Assembly: GCA_027486585.1 (NCBI GenBank)
Contig: JAIXOU010000027.1
Span: forward strand, 92,655-156,654
From: Verrucomicrobiaceae bacterium
GTDB lineage: Bacteria > Verrucomicrobiota > Verrucomicrobiia > Verrucomicrobiales > Verrucomicrobiaceae
DNA: 64,000 bases
Reading direction: 5' to 3'
The notes below the pieces were generated by a model that was given only the letters and a program-made list of their open reading frames with translations, did no database searches and was not told the origin of the DNA. Shown here one piece after another: positions 35,232 through 44,679 of the stretch (position 1 is the stretch's first letter; each line of letters opens with the position of its first letter). Position numbers and translations under genes: made by a program.

Positions 35232-37511
35232 CTACTCCTCGTGAACAATCACAAAGGTTCGCTGAACTTCGCCACTGGCACGATGGCGTGCAGTGAAGCT
35301 GTGGCGGCCGGGTTTGAGCAAGACATAGGGAATATCGCCATCCAGTTGGACGGCGAGAGTATCACTGGTCCATTCGATGGGCTGTGTTGGCTGAGTCTGG
35401 AGGATTAACCGGCGGCCTTGATTCGGCACATCGGGATCAAGCCGGACCACGGTGCCTGGGACGGGATTGGAAATGGTCCAGACCTGATGGATCTCGTTGG
35501 CGGGGCAGACAAGCAGGTCACCCATCCAATTGTCGCCGCTGCGCAGCCAATGGGCGTATTCAGGAGCGATTAGGGCACGACCAAGACCATCATAGTCTGA
35601 TTTCAAGGCAGGTGCAGGCAAATGATCTGTTAGGAAGAGATCCTCTCGGCTAAGGCGCACAGGCGGTGACTGTGCGGTCAGTCGCTTCCCTGTCCTCGGG
35701 TCGATGCGCGCACGCACAATTCCCGCAGGCTGCTCATACCATGTCTGCGTATGCCGCTGATGGAGATGCATGAAAATGTCACGCCAAATTGGAGCGGCAC
35801 CAGTCACCCCAGAGACCTCTTGCATGGGTGTATTGTCGAAGTTTCCAACCCAGACACCGACCGTGAATTCCGGCGTGTAACCAAGTGTCCAATTGTCCCG
35901 ATAGGATTGACTGGTGCCCGTTTTGACCGCCGCGCGAAAAGGTAGGCGCAGTGGCGAATGAGGACCAAAGGTCAAGGTGCGCGCCTGATTATCACTGAGG
36001 ATATCGGCCAAAAGATAGGCCGGCGCTGGATCAAAGTCCCTTACTGCTACCGTTTGTGCTGAAGGCACCAGCGACCATGGTCTCCATTTGCCTAATCGGG
36101 CCAGGGCAGCATAGGCGTTCGCCAGCTCAACGAGCCGAACTGGCGCATTCCCAATCGTCAGGCCAAGCCCATAATGATCGGCGGAATCTGTCAACGTGCT
36201 GAGCCCCAACTCCTGCAGGCGAGTCAGCAGTGTCTGCGCCCCACCCAAACTAGCCAGCACCTTCACCACAGAGATGTTTAAACTATTGCCGAGGGCATCG
36301 CGATACGTCATGGGACCATAGAGGCGATGAGCATAATTTTCTGGACGATAGAGGCCGCTGGCTGTCGGATATTCGATCGGCAAATCGGCCACGATACTGG
36401 CAGGTGTAGCACCTCGTTCAAACGCGAGTTGATAGGTGAAAGGCTTCATTGCTGATCCGGGCGAGTGCTCAGCCCAGGCCCCATTGATCTGACCGCCGTC
36501 CTTTGAGAAAAAATCACGTGATCCCGCCAGAGCGAGAAGATACCCAGTAGCATTTTCAATCACAACCGCAGCCCCTTGGGTAACATGACGATCTTTCAGC
36601 GCCACCAATCGGCTTGAGATGATGTTCTCCACCTGCTCTTGAAGCATGACATCAATCGTGGTCTGGATCGTCGCAGACGCCTGAGTTGTGACGTGCCTGC
36701 GCAGCATTTCGATGGCATGAGGCGCGGCAAAACCACCGGTGAAACGTTGCAGCGTGATTTTCTCATCCAGGGCCACACGCAGGGCGTCCTCGTTGATCCA
36801 GCCCTGCTCCTTCATGGCCTGCAGGATGTACGCTTGGCGCGGACGAATGGCTTCTAGCTTACGAAAGGGATTGTAGCGCGTCGGTGACTGTGGAATGGCC
36901 GCCAGCAGGGCGCATTCAGCCAAAGTCAGGTCGGTGAGCGGCTTATTAAAATAGCCTGAAGCCGCCGATTGGCAGCCCGTGAGCAGATTCCCGTAACTGA
37001 TGCGGCGAAGATACTCGCTGAGCACCTGCTCCTTTGACCAGGCGAGACTGAGTCTTCGTGCTTGCAGAGCTTCAACGCACTTCACCCAAAGCGTGCGCTT
37101 CCCCTGACGCTGGGCACTGACCTTGATGAGCTGCTGAGGAATCGTCGAGGCACCTGAGACAATGCGCCCATACATCAGATTATCCCTCGCAGCTCGGGCA
37201 ATGGCCAGTAGATCGACACCGCCATGAGACCAGTATCGACGATCTTCTGCGGCTAGGGTTGCCTGGATCAGCGTGGGAGGAAGCGCCGCGAAAGTCACAT
37301 ACTGACCGACACGATCACCTTCAGCGCTGAGCAGTTGGCGCAGCGGCCTGCCATCTCTGGCTAGGTAGCGGACAGATTCAGCCCTTGATTGCAATAGGGA
37401 CTCTGGAAGCTCCACACACCATGGCAGCCCCCACCAAACAGCGACTGCCACTGCAGTCAAGATGGCCACATAACGCAGCCATCTTGGAAGTTTCTTGAGG
37501 ATCTTCAGCAC
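35232..37511 (-). CDS. pbpC: Penicillin-binding protein 1C
   Basis: A 759-residue bifunctional peptidoglycan enzyme. Order: short cytoplasmic and membrane segment (about 12-30), transglycosylase domain (about 60-230) with EDRRYWSHGG carrying the catalytic Glu, IVSGASTIPQQL and the YLRRISYGN region, then a transpeptidase domain (about 290-580) with SxxK (SPGSAMKPF, about 353), SLN-type motif (NSLNIS), and KTGTS (about 531), and a C-terminal BiPBP_C-like domain (about 660-759). PBP1C is usually paired with a YfhM-type alpha-2-macroglobulin gene; none is seen here. Confidence 0.94.
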   Translation of the reverse strand: MLKILKKLPRWLRYVAILTAVAVAVWWGLPWCVELPESLLQSRAESVRYLARDGRPLRQLLSAEGDRVGQYVTFAALPPTLIQATLAAEDRRYWSHGGVDLLAIARAARDNLMYGRIVSGASTIPQQLIKVSAQRQGKRTLWVKCVEALQARRLSLAWSKEQVLSEYLRRISYGNLLTGCQSAASGYFNKPLTDLTLAECALLAAIPQSPTRYNPFRKLEAIRPRQAYILQAMKEQGWINEDALRVALDEKITLQRFTGGFAAPHAIEMLRRHVTTQASATIQTTIDVMLQEQVENIISSRLVALKDRHVTQGAAVVIENATGYLLALAGSRDFFSKDGGQINGAWAEHSPGSAMKPFTYQLAFERGATPASIVADLPIEYPTASGLYRPENYAHRLYGPMTYRDALGNSLNISVVKVLASLGGAQTLLTRLQELGLSTLTDSADHYGLGLTIGNAPVRLVELANAYAALARLGKWRPWSLVPSAQTVAVRDFDPAPAYLLADILSDNQARTLTFGPHSPLRLPFRAAVKTGTSQSYRDNWTLGYTPEFTVGVWVGNFDNTPMQEVSGVTGAAPIWRDIFMHLHQRHTQTWYEQPAGIVRARIDPRTGKRLTAQSPPVRLSREDLFLTDHLPAPALKSDYDGLGRALIAPEYAHWLRSGDNWMGDLLVCPANEIHQVWTISNPVPGTVVRLDPDVPNQGRRLILQTQPTQPIEWTSDTLAVQLDGDIPYVLLKPGRHSFTARHRASGEVQRTFVIVHEE

Positions 37512-37546
37512 GTGAATGAGTACCTGAAATGGCGGGATAATGAAAC

Positions 37547-37584
37547 CAAAAAAATCGTCCCTGCCAATGAAGGTCAGGGACGAT
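37547..37584 (-). terminator. Rho-independent terminator of the SWIB gene
   Basis: On the minus strand a 10-bp perfect stem (37575-37584 with 37554-37563), an 11-base loop, and a run of T (the A-tract at 37547-37554 on the plus strand). It lies about 35 bases after the SWIB stop. Confidence 0.9.
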
Positions 37585-37618
37585 AGGGAGGTTGGTTGGT
37601 TCGACTAAAAAACTCGAC

Positions 37619-37903
37619 TTATTTGATGTGAGCGGAGACCAGCTTGGTCATCTCAAACATCGTCACTTGAGCTTTACCACCGAAGACAGCCTTGAGAGCA
37701 GCATCAGCATTGATGTTGGTCTTCTTCGTTGCGTCCTGGAGACCATTCTTCTTGATGTAGTCCCAGAGTTTCTTGGTGAGTTCGCCACGGGAAGCGGGTT
37801 CAGATCCGACGACTGCTGCCAGAATGGCATCAGGCTGGACTGGCTTCATGAGAGCTGCGTTTGGTTTACGAGGAGTTTTGGTTGCGGTGGTTTTTTTAGC
37901 CAT
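37619..37903 (-). CDS. SWIB/MDM2-domain protein
   Basis: About 94 residues from ATG 37903 (the frame is open 43 codons upstream without support). A lysine-rich N-terminus (MAKKTTATKTPRKPNAA) precedes a SWIB/MDM2 domain: AAVVGSEPASRGELTKKLWDYIKKNGLQD and KAVFGGKAQVTMFEMTKLVSAHI (both in the usual order, about 25-94). SWIB domains occur in eukaryotic chromatin remodellers and in Chlamydiota and Verrucomicrobiota; some chlamydial copies are fused to topoisomerase I, this one is free. Role likely DNA-associated, but unknown. Confidence 0.92.
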   Translation of the reverse strand: MAKKTTATKTPRKPNAALMKPVQPDAILAAVVGSEPASRGELTKKLWDYIKKNGLQDATKKTNINADAALKAVFGGKAQVTMFEMTKLVSAHIK

Positions 37904-38034
37904 AGGGGCGCGATGCTGGCAGCTTACTGCGCTGTGGTCAATACCTGACATGCAGGTTTTTTTCGGCAGGCCCACGAAGAAAGGCCTGCTTTGATGATTG
38001 AAGCCGCCCCAGAGAACCGATACTATGCGCACAA

Positions 38035-39273
38035 ATGCAGCGACTTTTACTCCTCGGCCTCAGCCTTTTCACACTCACCTCAGGCCACGCTGAAAACTGG
38101 CCCCAATGGCGAGGTAATCGACTGGACGGCAAGAGTTTAGATCATGGATTTCCAAAAAAAATCACCCAAGAAAACGAGACTTGGCGGATCGAACTGCCTG
38201 GCCTAGGTCATGCCTCTCCCATCGTCTGGGGAGATCGCCTTTTCACCGTGGCTGCGGTGGCCGACACCCAGGAGCGAGTTTTACTCTGCCTAGACCGGAC
38301 TTCTGGGGCGCTGCTCTGGCAAAAGCCAGTCTTGAAATCGACCCTGGAGGCAAAGCACCGCCTTAATAGCCATGCCTCCAGCACTCCAGCCACCGATGGA
38401 GAGCGTGTTTTCACCGCGTTTTTAGATGGTCAATCCGTCATTGTCAGTGCCCATGACTTCTCCGGCAAGCAGGTCTGGCAAGTGAGCCCAGGTGTCTTTG
38501 CCAGCAAACACGGCTTTTGCAGCAGTCCGATTCTCTTTGAGGACAAAGTCATCATCAACTGCGACCACGACGGCCCGGGCTACATCGTTGCGCTTGCCAG
38601 AACAGATGGCCGGCAACTCTGGCGGATCGAGCGGCCAAACCAAACTCGTAGTTACTGCGTACCGCTCATTAAGGAGATCGGTGGCCGAGTCCAAATGATC
38701 CTCTCTGGCAGTAAATGCGTGACCAGTTACAGCCCAAAGGATGGCCGTCTGCTCTGGATGATCGACGGTCCTACGGAGCAGTTCGTGGCCTCCATCGTCC
38801 ATGATGAAAAATCCAATCTGCTGCTCATGAGCGGTGGCTTTCCAGAGCATCATATCCTAGCCATAAAGCCAGATGGCCTCGGCAATGTCACCGACACCCA
38901 CATCGCTTGGCGCACGAACAAAGGCGTCTCCTACGTGCCATCACCGATTTGTGAAAAGGGCTGGTTTCTCATCGTCTCCGATTCCGGCATCGCCCATTGC
39001 TTTGACGCGGCCACCGGAGACATCGCCTGGGAGGAACGAATGAAAGAGCACCATGCCTCTCAGGTTAGCGCCGAGGGAAAGGTCTTTTTCATCAATGACT
39101 TCGGCACCCTGCGTGTCATCAAGCCTGGAAAAGATTATGAACTCACCGCCGAATGTGAGCTTGGAGAAAAAGTCTTTGCTTCCCCTGCCCTGAGTGAAGG
39201 TCAAATCTTCATCCGCACAGAAAAAAGTCTCATTTGCTTCGGTAAACGTCTCCCTCAAACAGCCGCCCGCTGA
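38035..39273 (+). CDS. Secreted PQQ-type beta-propeller protein
   Basis: A 412-residue exported protein: signal peptide (about 1-19), NWPQWRGNRLDG start typical of planctomycetal/verrucomicrobial WD40-like PQQ-repeat proteins, then about six to seven blades with the repeated Asp-x-x-(T/S)-G-x-x-x-W consensus (LDRTSGALLW, KDGRLLW, FDAATGDIAW). No quinone-binding Trp/Cys-Cys set is obvious, so it may be a scaffold or a non-enzymatic propeller. It begins three bases after the minus-strand SWIB open frame and is the first of a three-gene plus-strand run (gaps 6 and 5). Confidence 0.9.
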   Translation: MQRLLLLGLSLFTLTSGHAENWPQWRGNRLDGKSLDHGFPKKITQENETWRIELPGLGHASPIVWGDRLFTVAAVADTQERVLLCLDRTSGALLWQKPVLKSTLEAKHRLNSHASSTPATDGERVFTAFLDGQSVIVSAHDFSGKQVWQVSPGVFASKHGFCSSPILFEDKVIINCDHDGPGYIVALARTDGRQLWRIERPNQTRSYCVPLIKEIGGRVQMILSGSKCVTSYSPKDGRLLWMIDGPTEQFVASIVHDEKSNLLLMSGGFPEHHILAIKPDGLGNVTDTHIAWRTNKGVSYVPSPICEKGWFLIVSDSGIAHCFDAATGDIAWEERMKEHHASQVSAEGKVFFINDFGTLRVIKPGKDYELTAECELGEKVFASPALSEGQIFIRTEKSLICFGKRLPQTAAR

Positions 39274-39279
39274 TCCCCC

Positions 39280-39843
39280 ATGAAACCGCTGATCCTTCTG
39301 CTGATCGCTCCTTTGCTGCTCATCAGCTGCGCCTCCAAGAAAAAAACAGCTAAACCTGAGCCCTCCGGTAAATCCACACTGATCGGCATCATTGAGATGG
39401 TGAATCCCGAGCAGAACTATGTGCTCATTCGCTGTGAGCAGTTGCCTTCCCTTACAGCCGGAACCGAACTCAGCGCCCTGAGTTCTGATGGGAAGAAAAC
39501 TAAACTCGTCCTCACCCCCGAGCGCAAAGGTCACTACCTCACCGCAGATATTAAGGAAGGTAACCCGGAAGTGAGTAACCTAGTGTTGCTCAGTCAGGGC
39601 AGCTTGCCACCTCCTGTGGCGCCCACACCCACAGTCACGCCATCCATGCCGAATACGGGCAGATCCCCCACAATGAACATGCCCACCTTGCCTGACATTC
39701 CGCTGAGCCTGTTGGACCCCGCTTTGAATCAAAACCACCCAGCCAATGCACCTGTAGCTCCAAAAATGCCAGCAAGTGTGCCCTCAGAACCTGTGAAGCT
39801 AGACGATTTAGAACCTGTCGTGAATGGCGACTCCAACCCCTGA
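39280..39843 (+). CDS. Small lipoprotein with beta-domain and Pro-rich tail
   Basis: A 187-residue lipoprotein with a signal peptide and lipobox (LISC, Cys17). A small beta-rich domain (about 30-105) with [43 protein letters not shown] resembles the C-terminal small barrel seen in FlgT-like proteins. The rest (105-187) is Pro/Ala/Met-rich and probably disordered. Encoded 6 bases after the propeller gene and 5 bases before moeA. A link with either is not clear. Confidence 0.7.
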   Translation: MKPLILLLIAPLLLISCASKKKTAKPEPSGKSTLIGIIEMVNPEQNYVLIRCEQLPSLTAGTELSALSSDGKKTKLVLTPERKGHYLTADIKEGNPEVSNLVLLSQGSLPPPVAPTPTVTPSMPNTGRSPTMNMPTLPDIPLSLLDPALNQNHPANAPVAPKMPASVPSEPVKLDDLEPVVNGDSNP

Positions 39844-39848
39844 TCTCC

Positions 39849-41042
39849 ATGCTCACTGAAGTCGAAGCGCTGGAGCGCGTCCTAGCCGCCGTCAGTCCAG
39901 GACCCGTCGAACACTTACCCTTACTCGCCGCGCTGGGGCGTTATGCAGCCAGCGACCTCACGGCTTCCGTGCCCATCCCAGGATTCGACAATTCCATGAT
40001 GGACGGCTACGCGCTGCTAGCTGCCGATAGCCGAGCCGGATCAAAACTTCAGATCATCGGCGAACAACCCGCTGGACCGGATCACCAACTTCACTGCGCC
40101 CCAGGACAAGCCATCCGCATCTTTACAGGTGCACCCATGCCTGCCGGAGCCGATGCCGTCATCATGCAGGAAGACGTGGACCGCGTTGGCAACACCCTGC
40201 TTTGCCGCGAGCCTGTTGAGCCAGGCGAAAATATCCGCCGACTCGGAGCTGATCTTTGCCGTGGTCAAATCATGCTTCGGCGCGGACAGCCGCTGACTCC
40301 CGGTCGCCTCGGCCTGCTAGCCTCTCAGGGAAGTGTCGAGGTCGCCGTTCATGCCAGTCCCCGCGTTACCGTGCTGAGCACGGGAGACGAGCTTATCCAA
40401 CCCGGCACGCCGTTGGCCCCTGGTCAGATCTACAATAGCAACGGGATTATGCTCCAAGGTCTGCTCACTCAGCTAGGCATCTCTAAAGCCGAAGCACGCC
40501 ATTGTAGCGACGATTTAACTGCCACCGTGGAGCTTTTGCGGGAGCTCATTCTGACTCAGGACATCATCCTCCTCAGCGGTGGCGTCTCTGTCGGTGATCA
40601 TGATCAGATCAAGCCAGCCCTTCTACAGCTAGGCATCCAGCCCGACCTCTGGCGCGTTAAGGTGAAGCCAGGCAAACCCTTCCTTTTTGCCCAAACCACC
40701 CGCCAAGCTGATGGCCGTCCTGTGTTCATCTTTGGGCTGCCAGGCAATCCCGTCTCTTCGTTCATCACCTTTCAGCTCTTTGTCCGCCCAACCCTGCTTC
40801 GCTGGATGGGGGCAAGCGAAACCACCGCCATTCCTGTCTCTGTCCGGCTCATGGCCGACCTCTCCAACGAAGGCGACCGCCCTCATTATCTGCGTGGCGA
40901 GATCCAAAACGGCTTCTTCCGAGTCCAAGGCATGCAGCAAAGCCACGCCCTCTTTGCGCTCAGTCAAGCCAACGCCTTACTCCGCCTAGCCGAGGGCGAA
41001 AAACGCCACGCTGGCGACTGGGCCACCGCCCTCTGGCTTTAA
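39849..41042 (+). CDS. moeA: Molybdopterin molybdenumtransferase MoeA
   Basis: Inserts molybdenum into adenylated molybdopterin. The 397-residue protein has the [10 protein letters not shown] motif (about 47-56), the domain III GDEL stretch (STGDEL, about 178-183), [13 protein letters not shown] (about 242-254) and the [10 protein letters not shown] loop (about 297-306), with the C-terminal domain IV. Length is normal. moaA/moaB/mogA are not adjacent. The stop at 41040-41042 lies inside the left end of a 183-bp palindrome. Confidence 0.96.
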   Translation: MLTEVEALERVLAAVSPGPVEHLPLLAALGRYAASDLTASVPIPGFDNSMMDGYALLAADSRAGSKLQIIGEQPAGPDHQLHCAPGQAIRIFTGAPMPAGADAVIMQEDVDRVGNTLLCREPVEPGENIRRLGADLCRGQIMLRRGQPLTPGRLGLLASQGSVEVAVHASPRVTVLSTGDELIQPGTPLAPGQIYNSNGIMLQGLLTQLGISKAEARHCSDDLTATVELLRELILTQDIILLSGGVSVGDHDQIKPALLQLGIQPDLWRVKVKPGKPFLFAQTTRQADGRPVFIFGLPGNPVSSFITFQLFVRPTLLRWMGASETTAIPVSVRLMADLSNEGDRPHYLRGEIQNGFFRVQGMQQSHALFALSQANALLRLAEGEKRHAGDWATALWL

Positions 41043-41221
41043 CCTGATCTATTTATGAAAGTCGTTACGAGACGCTGCGAAAGCCCGCAGTGGCAAGGCG
41101 GGCGTAGTCTTGAAAGGCTGAGTGCATTACTAAATGCTCGATGCCTTTCAAAACAAGCCCAACGCCGCCAATGTGAGCTTTCAAAAAGTCGCCGTAGAGT
41201 TTCATAAATAGGTCAGGTTAA
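41039..41221. repeat. 183-bp imperfect palindrome with perfect TTAA-ended arms
   Basis: The outer arms, 41039-41060 and 41200-41221, are complementary over about 22 bases with one mismatch, and end in TTAA on each side. Inside, further complementary blocks follow in the same order: around 41079-41100 with 41163-41181, and around 41114-41125 with 41140-41160. It can fold as one long hairpin about 180 bases long, with mismatches. No open frame of note. Layout matches a MITE-like or REP/BIME-type element (TTAA would be the insertion site), but it could be a transcript-end structure of moeA. Confidence 0.75.
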
Positions 41222-41268
41222 GAATCACAACGTCCTTGCCAGAGCGTTTACGTTTGCCATGATGAAGG

Positions 41269-42015
41269 ATGGGAAAACTCCAAGATAAAGTCGCCGTCGT
41301 GACTGGTGCCGGACGTGGCATCGGTAAAGCTATTGCTGAAAAATTTGCTTCTGAAGGGGCCAAAGTGGCCATCGTCAGCCGCACTGAAGCCAACTCCAAC
41401 GCTGCGGCGGACGCCATCAACGCCCTGTATCCAGGCTCAGCCAAGGGCTATGCCGTGGATGTCGGGAACGGTGCTGCTGTAGCAGAACTCGGCAAAGCCG
41501 TATTGGCCGATTTCGATCACGTGGACATCCTGGTCAACAATGCTGGCGTGACTAAAGACGGGCTGCTCCTGCGCATGAGCGAGGAAGACTGGGACTTTGT
41601 GGTAGATACCAATTTAAAGGGAGCCTTCCATATGCTGAAAGCCTTCCAACGCAGTCTCTTGAAACAAAAAGGCGCCCGCATCATCAATGTAGCCTCAGTG
41701 ATCGGTCTCATCGGCAATGCCGGTCAAGCCAACTACGCCGCCAGCAAAGCAGGTGTCATTGGCTTTACCAAGTCCATTGCTCGCGAGTTCGCAGGCCGAG
41801 GCGTTACGGCCAATGTCATCGCCCCGGGCTTCATTGCCACCGACATGACCGGTATTTTGGATGAAAAAGTCAAAGCTGCCGTCCTCGATAAAATTCCTCT
41901 GGGCGACTTCGGACAGGCCGAGGACATTGCCAATGCAGCACTCTTCCTCGCCAGCCAAGAATCACGCTACATCACCGGCCAAGTACTGGCCGTAGATGGT
42001 GGCATGGTGATGTAA
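41269..42015 (+). CDS. fabG: 3-oxoacyl-[acyl-carrier-protein] reductase
   Basis: A 248-residue classical SDR of fatty-acid synthesis. TGAGRGIG (about 12-19), NNAGVTKD (about 88-95), the catalytic Ser (NVASVIG), YAASKAG (Tyr and Lys, about 155-161), and APGFIATDM (about 185-193) are all those of FabG. It reduces beta-ketoacyl-ACP with NADPH. Other fab genes are not adjacent. Start at 41269 gives the usual short N-terminus; the palindrome lies just upstream. Confidence 0.93.
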   Translation: MGKLQDKVAVVTGAGRGIGKAIAEKFASEGAKVAIVSRTEANSNAAADAINALYPGSAKGYAVDVGNGAAVAELGKAVLADFDHVDILVNNAGVTKDGLLLRMSEEDWDFVVDTNLKGAFHMLKAFQRSLLKQKGARIINVASVIGLIGNAGQANYAASKAGVIGFTKSIAREFAGRGVTANVIAPGFIATDMTGILDEKVKAAVLDKIPLGDFGQAEDIANAALFLASQESRYITGQVLAVDGGMVM

Positions 42016-42040
42016 CGACTGTCTGTCGAAGTCCTGTGGG

Positions 42041-43303
42041 TTATGGATACAGACCGCGCAGGACTTTGGCATCATGCACACGCTTGATGCCCAAACTCAA
42101 GGCTGCAAAGCGTAGGGAGACTTCTTTCTTCTTAGACATGTTCAGCGTCTGGATAAAGGCCTGCTCCAGGAGTCGGAAAAGCTTATCCATGACCTCCCCT
42201 TCACTCCAGAAGAAACTCTGGAGATCCTGCACCCACTCGAAGTAGGACACGATCACACCACCGCTGTTGCAAAGAATGTCAGGGATGACCATGACATCAC
42301 CGCGTTTGGTAAGAATGGCATCAGCTTCCGGTGTTGTAGGACCATTTGCGCCTTCCGCCAAAATACGGCATTGCAGCTTGGCGGCATTGGCTTCTGTGAT
42401 TTGCCTTTCGAGTGCCGCTGGCACTAGGATGTCGCATTTCAAAATCAACATGTCCTCATTGCTGATCGGCTCGGCTTCTGGGAACCCAACCACACTGCGC
42501 GTCTCAGCCACATAGGCATCAAGCTTGATCAGATCCAGACCGTGTTGATTATAGATGCCACCAAAGGCGTCACTCACAGCAATGATTTTGATACCTTGTT
42601 TAGCCATCGACACCGCTGCCACCGCACCAACGTTGCCATATCCCTGAATCACGGCGGTAGCGCCAGAGGCCGCCAGACCGATCGTGTCCATCGCCCTTGA
42701 AATAAGATAAGCAACGCCACGGCCTGTAGCCTCACGACGACCAAGTGAGCCCCCCAGCAGCACTGGCTTGCCCGTAACCACACCAGGCACAGCGTGACCC
42801 ATTTGAAGTGAGTAAGTATCCATGATCCAGGCCATGACCTGCTCATTGGTACCGACATCTGGAGCTGGAATGTCCACCTGCGGCCCGATCACTGGAATCA
42901 GCTCCTGAGTGTATCGGCGGGTCAGTCTCTCCAGTTCGCCGAGTGAAAGTTCGCGTGGATTACAAGCCACCCCGCCCTTGGCACCGCCATAGGGCAGACC
43001 AACCAAGGCGCACTTCCAGCTCATCCACATGGCAAGTGCTGCCACCTCACCCACCGTCACATCTGGATGAAAGCGAATGCCACCTTTGGTCGGTCCAAGC
43101 GTCAAATGATGCTGCACTCGGTGCCCCATAAAGACCTCCGTTCGTCCATCATCCATGCGCACTGGCACAGCAACGGAAAGAGCCCGCTTCGGCATTTTCA
43201 ATCGATCCCGCGCGGCCTCCGGGATCTCCATAAAATCAGCCACCTGATCAAACTGCTGACAAGCCATGCGAAAGATGGGAGAATCGTATTGATGATAGTT
43301 CAT
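42041..43303 (-). CDS. Glutamate dehydrogenase (Glu/Leu/Phe/Val family)
   Basis: About 420 residues from ATG 43303 (open 14 codons further). The Glu/Leu/Phe/Val dehydrogenase signature LVGLPYGGAKGGVA with the catalytic Lys is at about 99-112; upstream GPTKGGIRFHPDV carries the substrate Lys. The Rossmann motif is GYGNVGAVAA (about 207-216). An aspartate in the catalytic loop (PDVGTNEQ) is present. Length and motifs favour a hexameric GdhA of the NAD(H)-type shared with many bacteria and archaea; cofactor choice not proven. It converges with fabG, 25 bases away. Confidence 0.93.
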   Translation of the reverse strand: MNYHQYDSPIFRMACQQFDQVADFMEIPEAARDRLKMPKRALSVAVPVRMDDGRTEVFMGHRVQHHLTLGPTKGGIRFHPDVTVGEVAALAMWMSWKCALVGLPYGGAKGGVACNPRELSLGELERLTRRYTQELIPVIGPQVDIPAPDVGTNEQVMAWIMDTYSLQMGHAVPGVVTGKPVLLGGSLGRREATGRGVAYLISRAMDTIGLAASGATAVIQGYGNVGAVAAVSMAKQGIKIIAVSDAFGGIYNQHGLDLIKLDAYVAETRSVVGFPEAEPISNEDMLILKCDILVPAALERQITEANAAKLQCRILAEGANGPTTPEADAILTKRGDVMVIPDILCNSGGVIVSYFEWVQDLQSFFWSEGEVMDKLFRLLEQAFIQTLNMSKKKEVSLRFAALSLGIKRVHDAKVLRGLYP

Positions 43304-43540
43304 GAGAATAAACCGATAAAGGTAGATCAACTTAGTAATCCCCAAAATGATCGATTCAACGGCTAGATTGTAGAATTCACTGAAATCTACACCTAACCCA
43401 TTGATCGTGAGCAGACACTAATGTCCGTCCTATCTGGCAGGAAATGGAATGGCCATGGCGGTTGTGACTTTCCAAGCCGCAGAATTGCACTTTGCGGCAT
43501 GGCATTGACTCGGAGAGCCTAGCGGGACATGCGTGGTAAT

Positions 43541-44572
43541 ATGAACGATCAACCTCTCCGCACTTCAGTCATTGGCAGTTATCCTTTTCCAGGTTGGTTA
43601 GAGTTCTCAGCGCAGCATTTAGGCGAGTTTGGCGCAGCTGATTTACGTGAGATGCAGGAGGATGCGGCCATGGTGGCGATCCAGGATCAGCTTGCCGCAG
43701 GGTTGGATGTGATTACCGATGGTGAGCAGACGCGATTTGATTTTAACCTATCGTTTTATGGCTTCATCCAGGGGATCGCGCTAGAGCCTGCCAGTCCGCG
43801 TCGATTTGGCCCGCCTGCTCATGATCAGCGGGGTAAACATGAGATCACGGGTGAGTTGCACGCTCCGCGCGGCTTAGGCGTGGTCGAAGAGTTCCAGCGG
43901 CTGCAAAGACTGGCTGGAAAGTCCGGTAAGCGGCTCAAGGTGAGTGTGCCGGGGCCTTACACGCTGAGCGGTCGGCTGGCACCAAATGGACAATATGCGG
44001 ATCGTTATGCCATCACGGAAGCTTTGCTGCCAATCGTCCGCCAAGAAATCGCAGATCTAGTGGCAGCGGGGGCTGAGGAAATCTGCGTGGATGAGCCAAG
44101 CATGAGCTGTTACGGCTTTCGAGAGGATACCCAACGCTTTGTGGATATTTTCAATCGCACCGTAGAAAGCGGTTATGGTAAGGCTCGTATCTGCACGCAT
44201 CTCTGCTTTGGCAATTTCAAAGGCCATCCCGTAGGTTATCGAAAATACGCGCCACTATTCCCGGATTTCCTCGATCTCCATTGTGATGAGGTTCATGTGG
44301 AAATGGCCAACCGTGAGTATGCGGAACTGGCAATCATCGGTGAAATCGCCAAAAGAACCGATGTGGCTGTGGGTATCATTGATGTGAAGAGTTACTACAT
44401 CGAGTCGCCTCAAAACATCGCCGATGCCGTCAAAGCCTGCCTAAAACATGCGCCCGCAGAACGACTGGTCTTTGCCCCAGATTGTGGACTCAGCCAAACA
44501 GCGCGCTGGGCAGCCAAGCAGAAGCTAGCCAACATGGTGGCAGGAGTGGAAAGGGTGCGTGCTGGCCTCTGA
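43541..44572 (+). CDS. MetE C-terminal-like methyltransferase (cobalamin-independent methionine synthase-like)
   Basis: About 343 residues, only the C-terminal-type barrel of MetE. The zinc-binding ligands can be seen as His and Cys in THLCFGN (about 221-227), Glu in VHVEMAN (about 252-258) and Cys in PDCGLSQ (about 312-318). DGEQTR (about 66) and DEPS are substrate-binding motifs. These short MetE-like proteins act on small methyl donors or in methionine synthesis; without the N-terminal domain the usual folate activity is uncertain. Start 43541 is favoured; an ATG at 43529 gives four more residues. Confidence 0.85.
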   Translation: MNDQPLRTSVIGSYPFPGWLEFSAQHLGEFGAADLREMQEDAAMVAIQDQLAAGLDVITDGEQTRFDFNLSFYGFIQGIALEPASPRRFGPPAHDQRGKHEITGELHAPRGLGVVEEFQRLQRLAGKSGKRLKVSVPGPYTLSGRLAPNGQYADRYAITEALLPIVRQEIADLVAAGAEEICVDEPSMSCYGFREDTQRFVDIFNRTVESGYGKARICTHLCFGNFKGHPVGYRKYAPLFPDFLDLHCDEVHVEMANREYAELAIIGEIAKRTDVAVGIIDVKSYYIESPQNIADAVKACLKHAPAERLVFAPDCGLSQTARWAAKQKLANMVAGVERVRAGL

Positions 44573-44679
44573 GGAGCGAAACAAATCGGTTACAATTTAA
44601 GTTTAAACTTTTCATCGCCCAGAGGGCGCTCTAGCCTACTGGAACACGTTAGCTAAACCTCAAACGAATACATACGACT

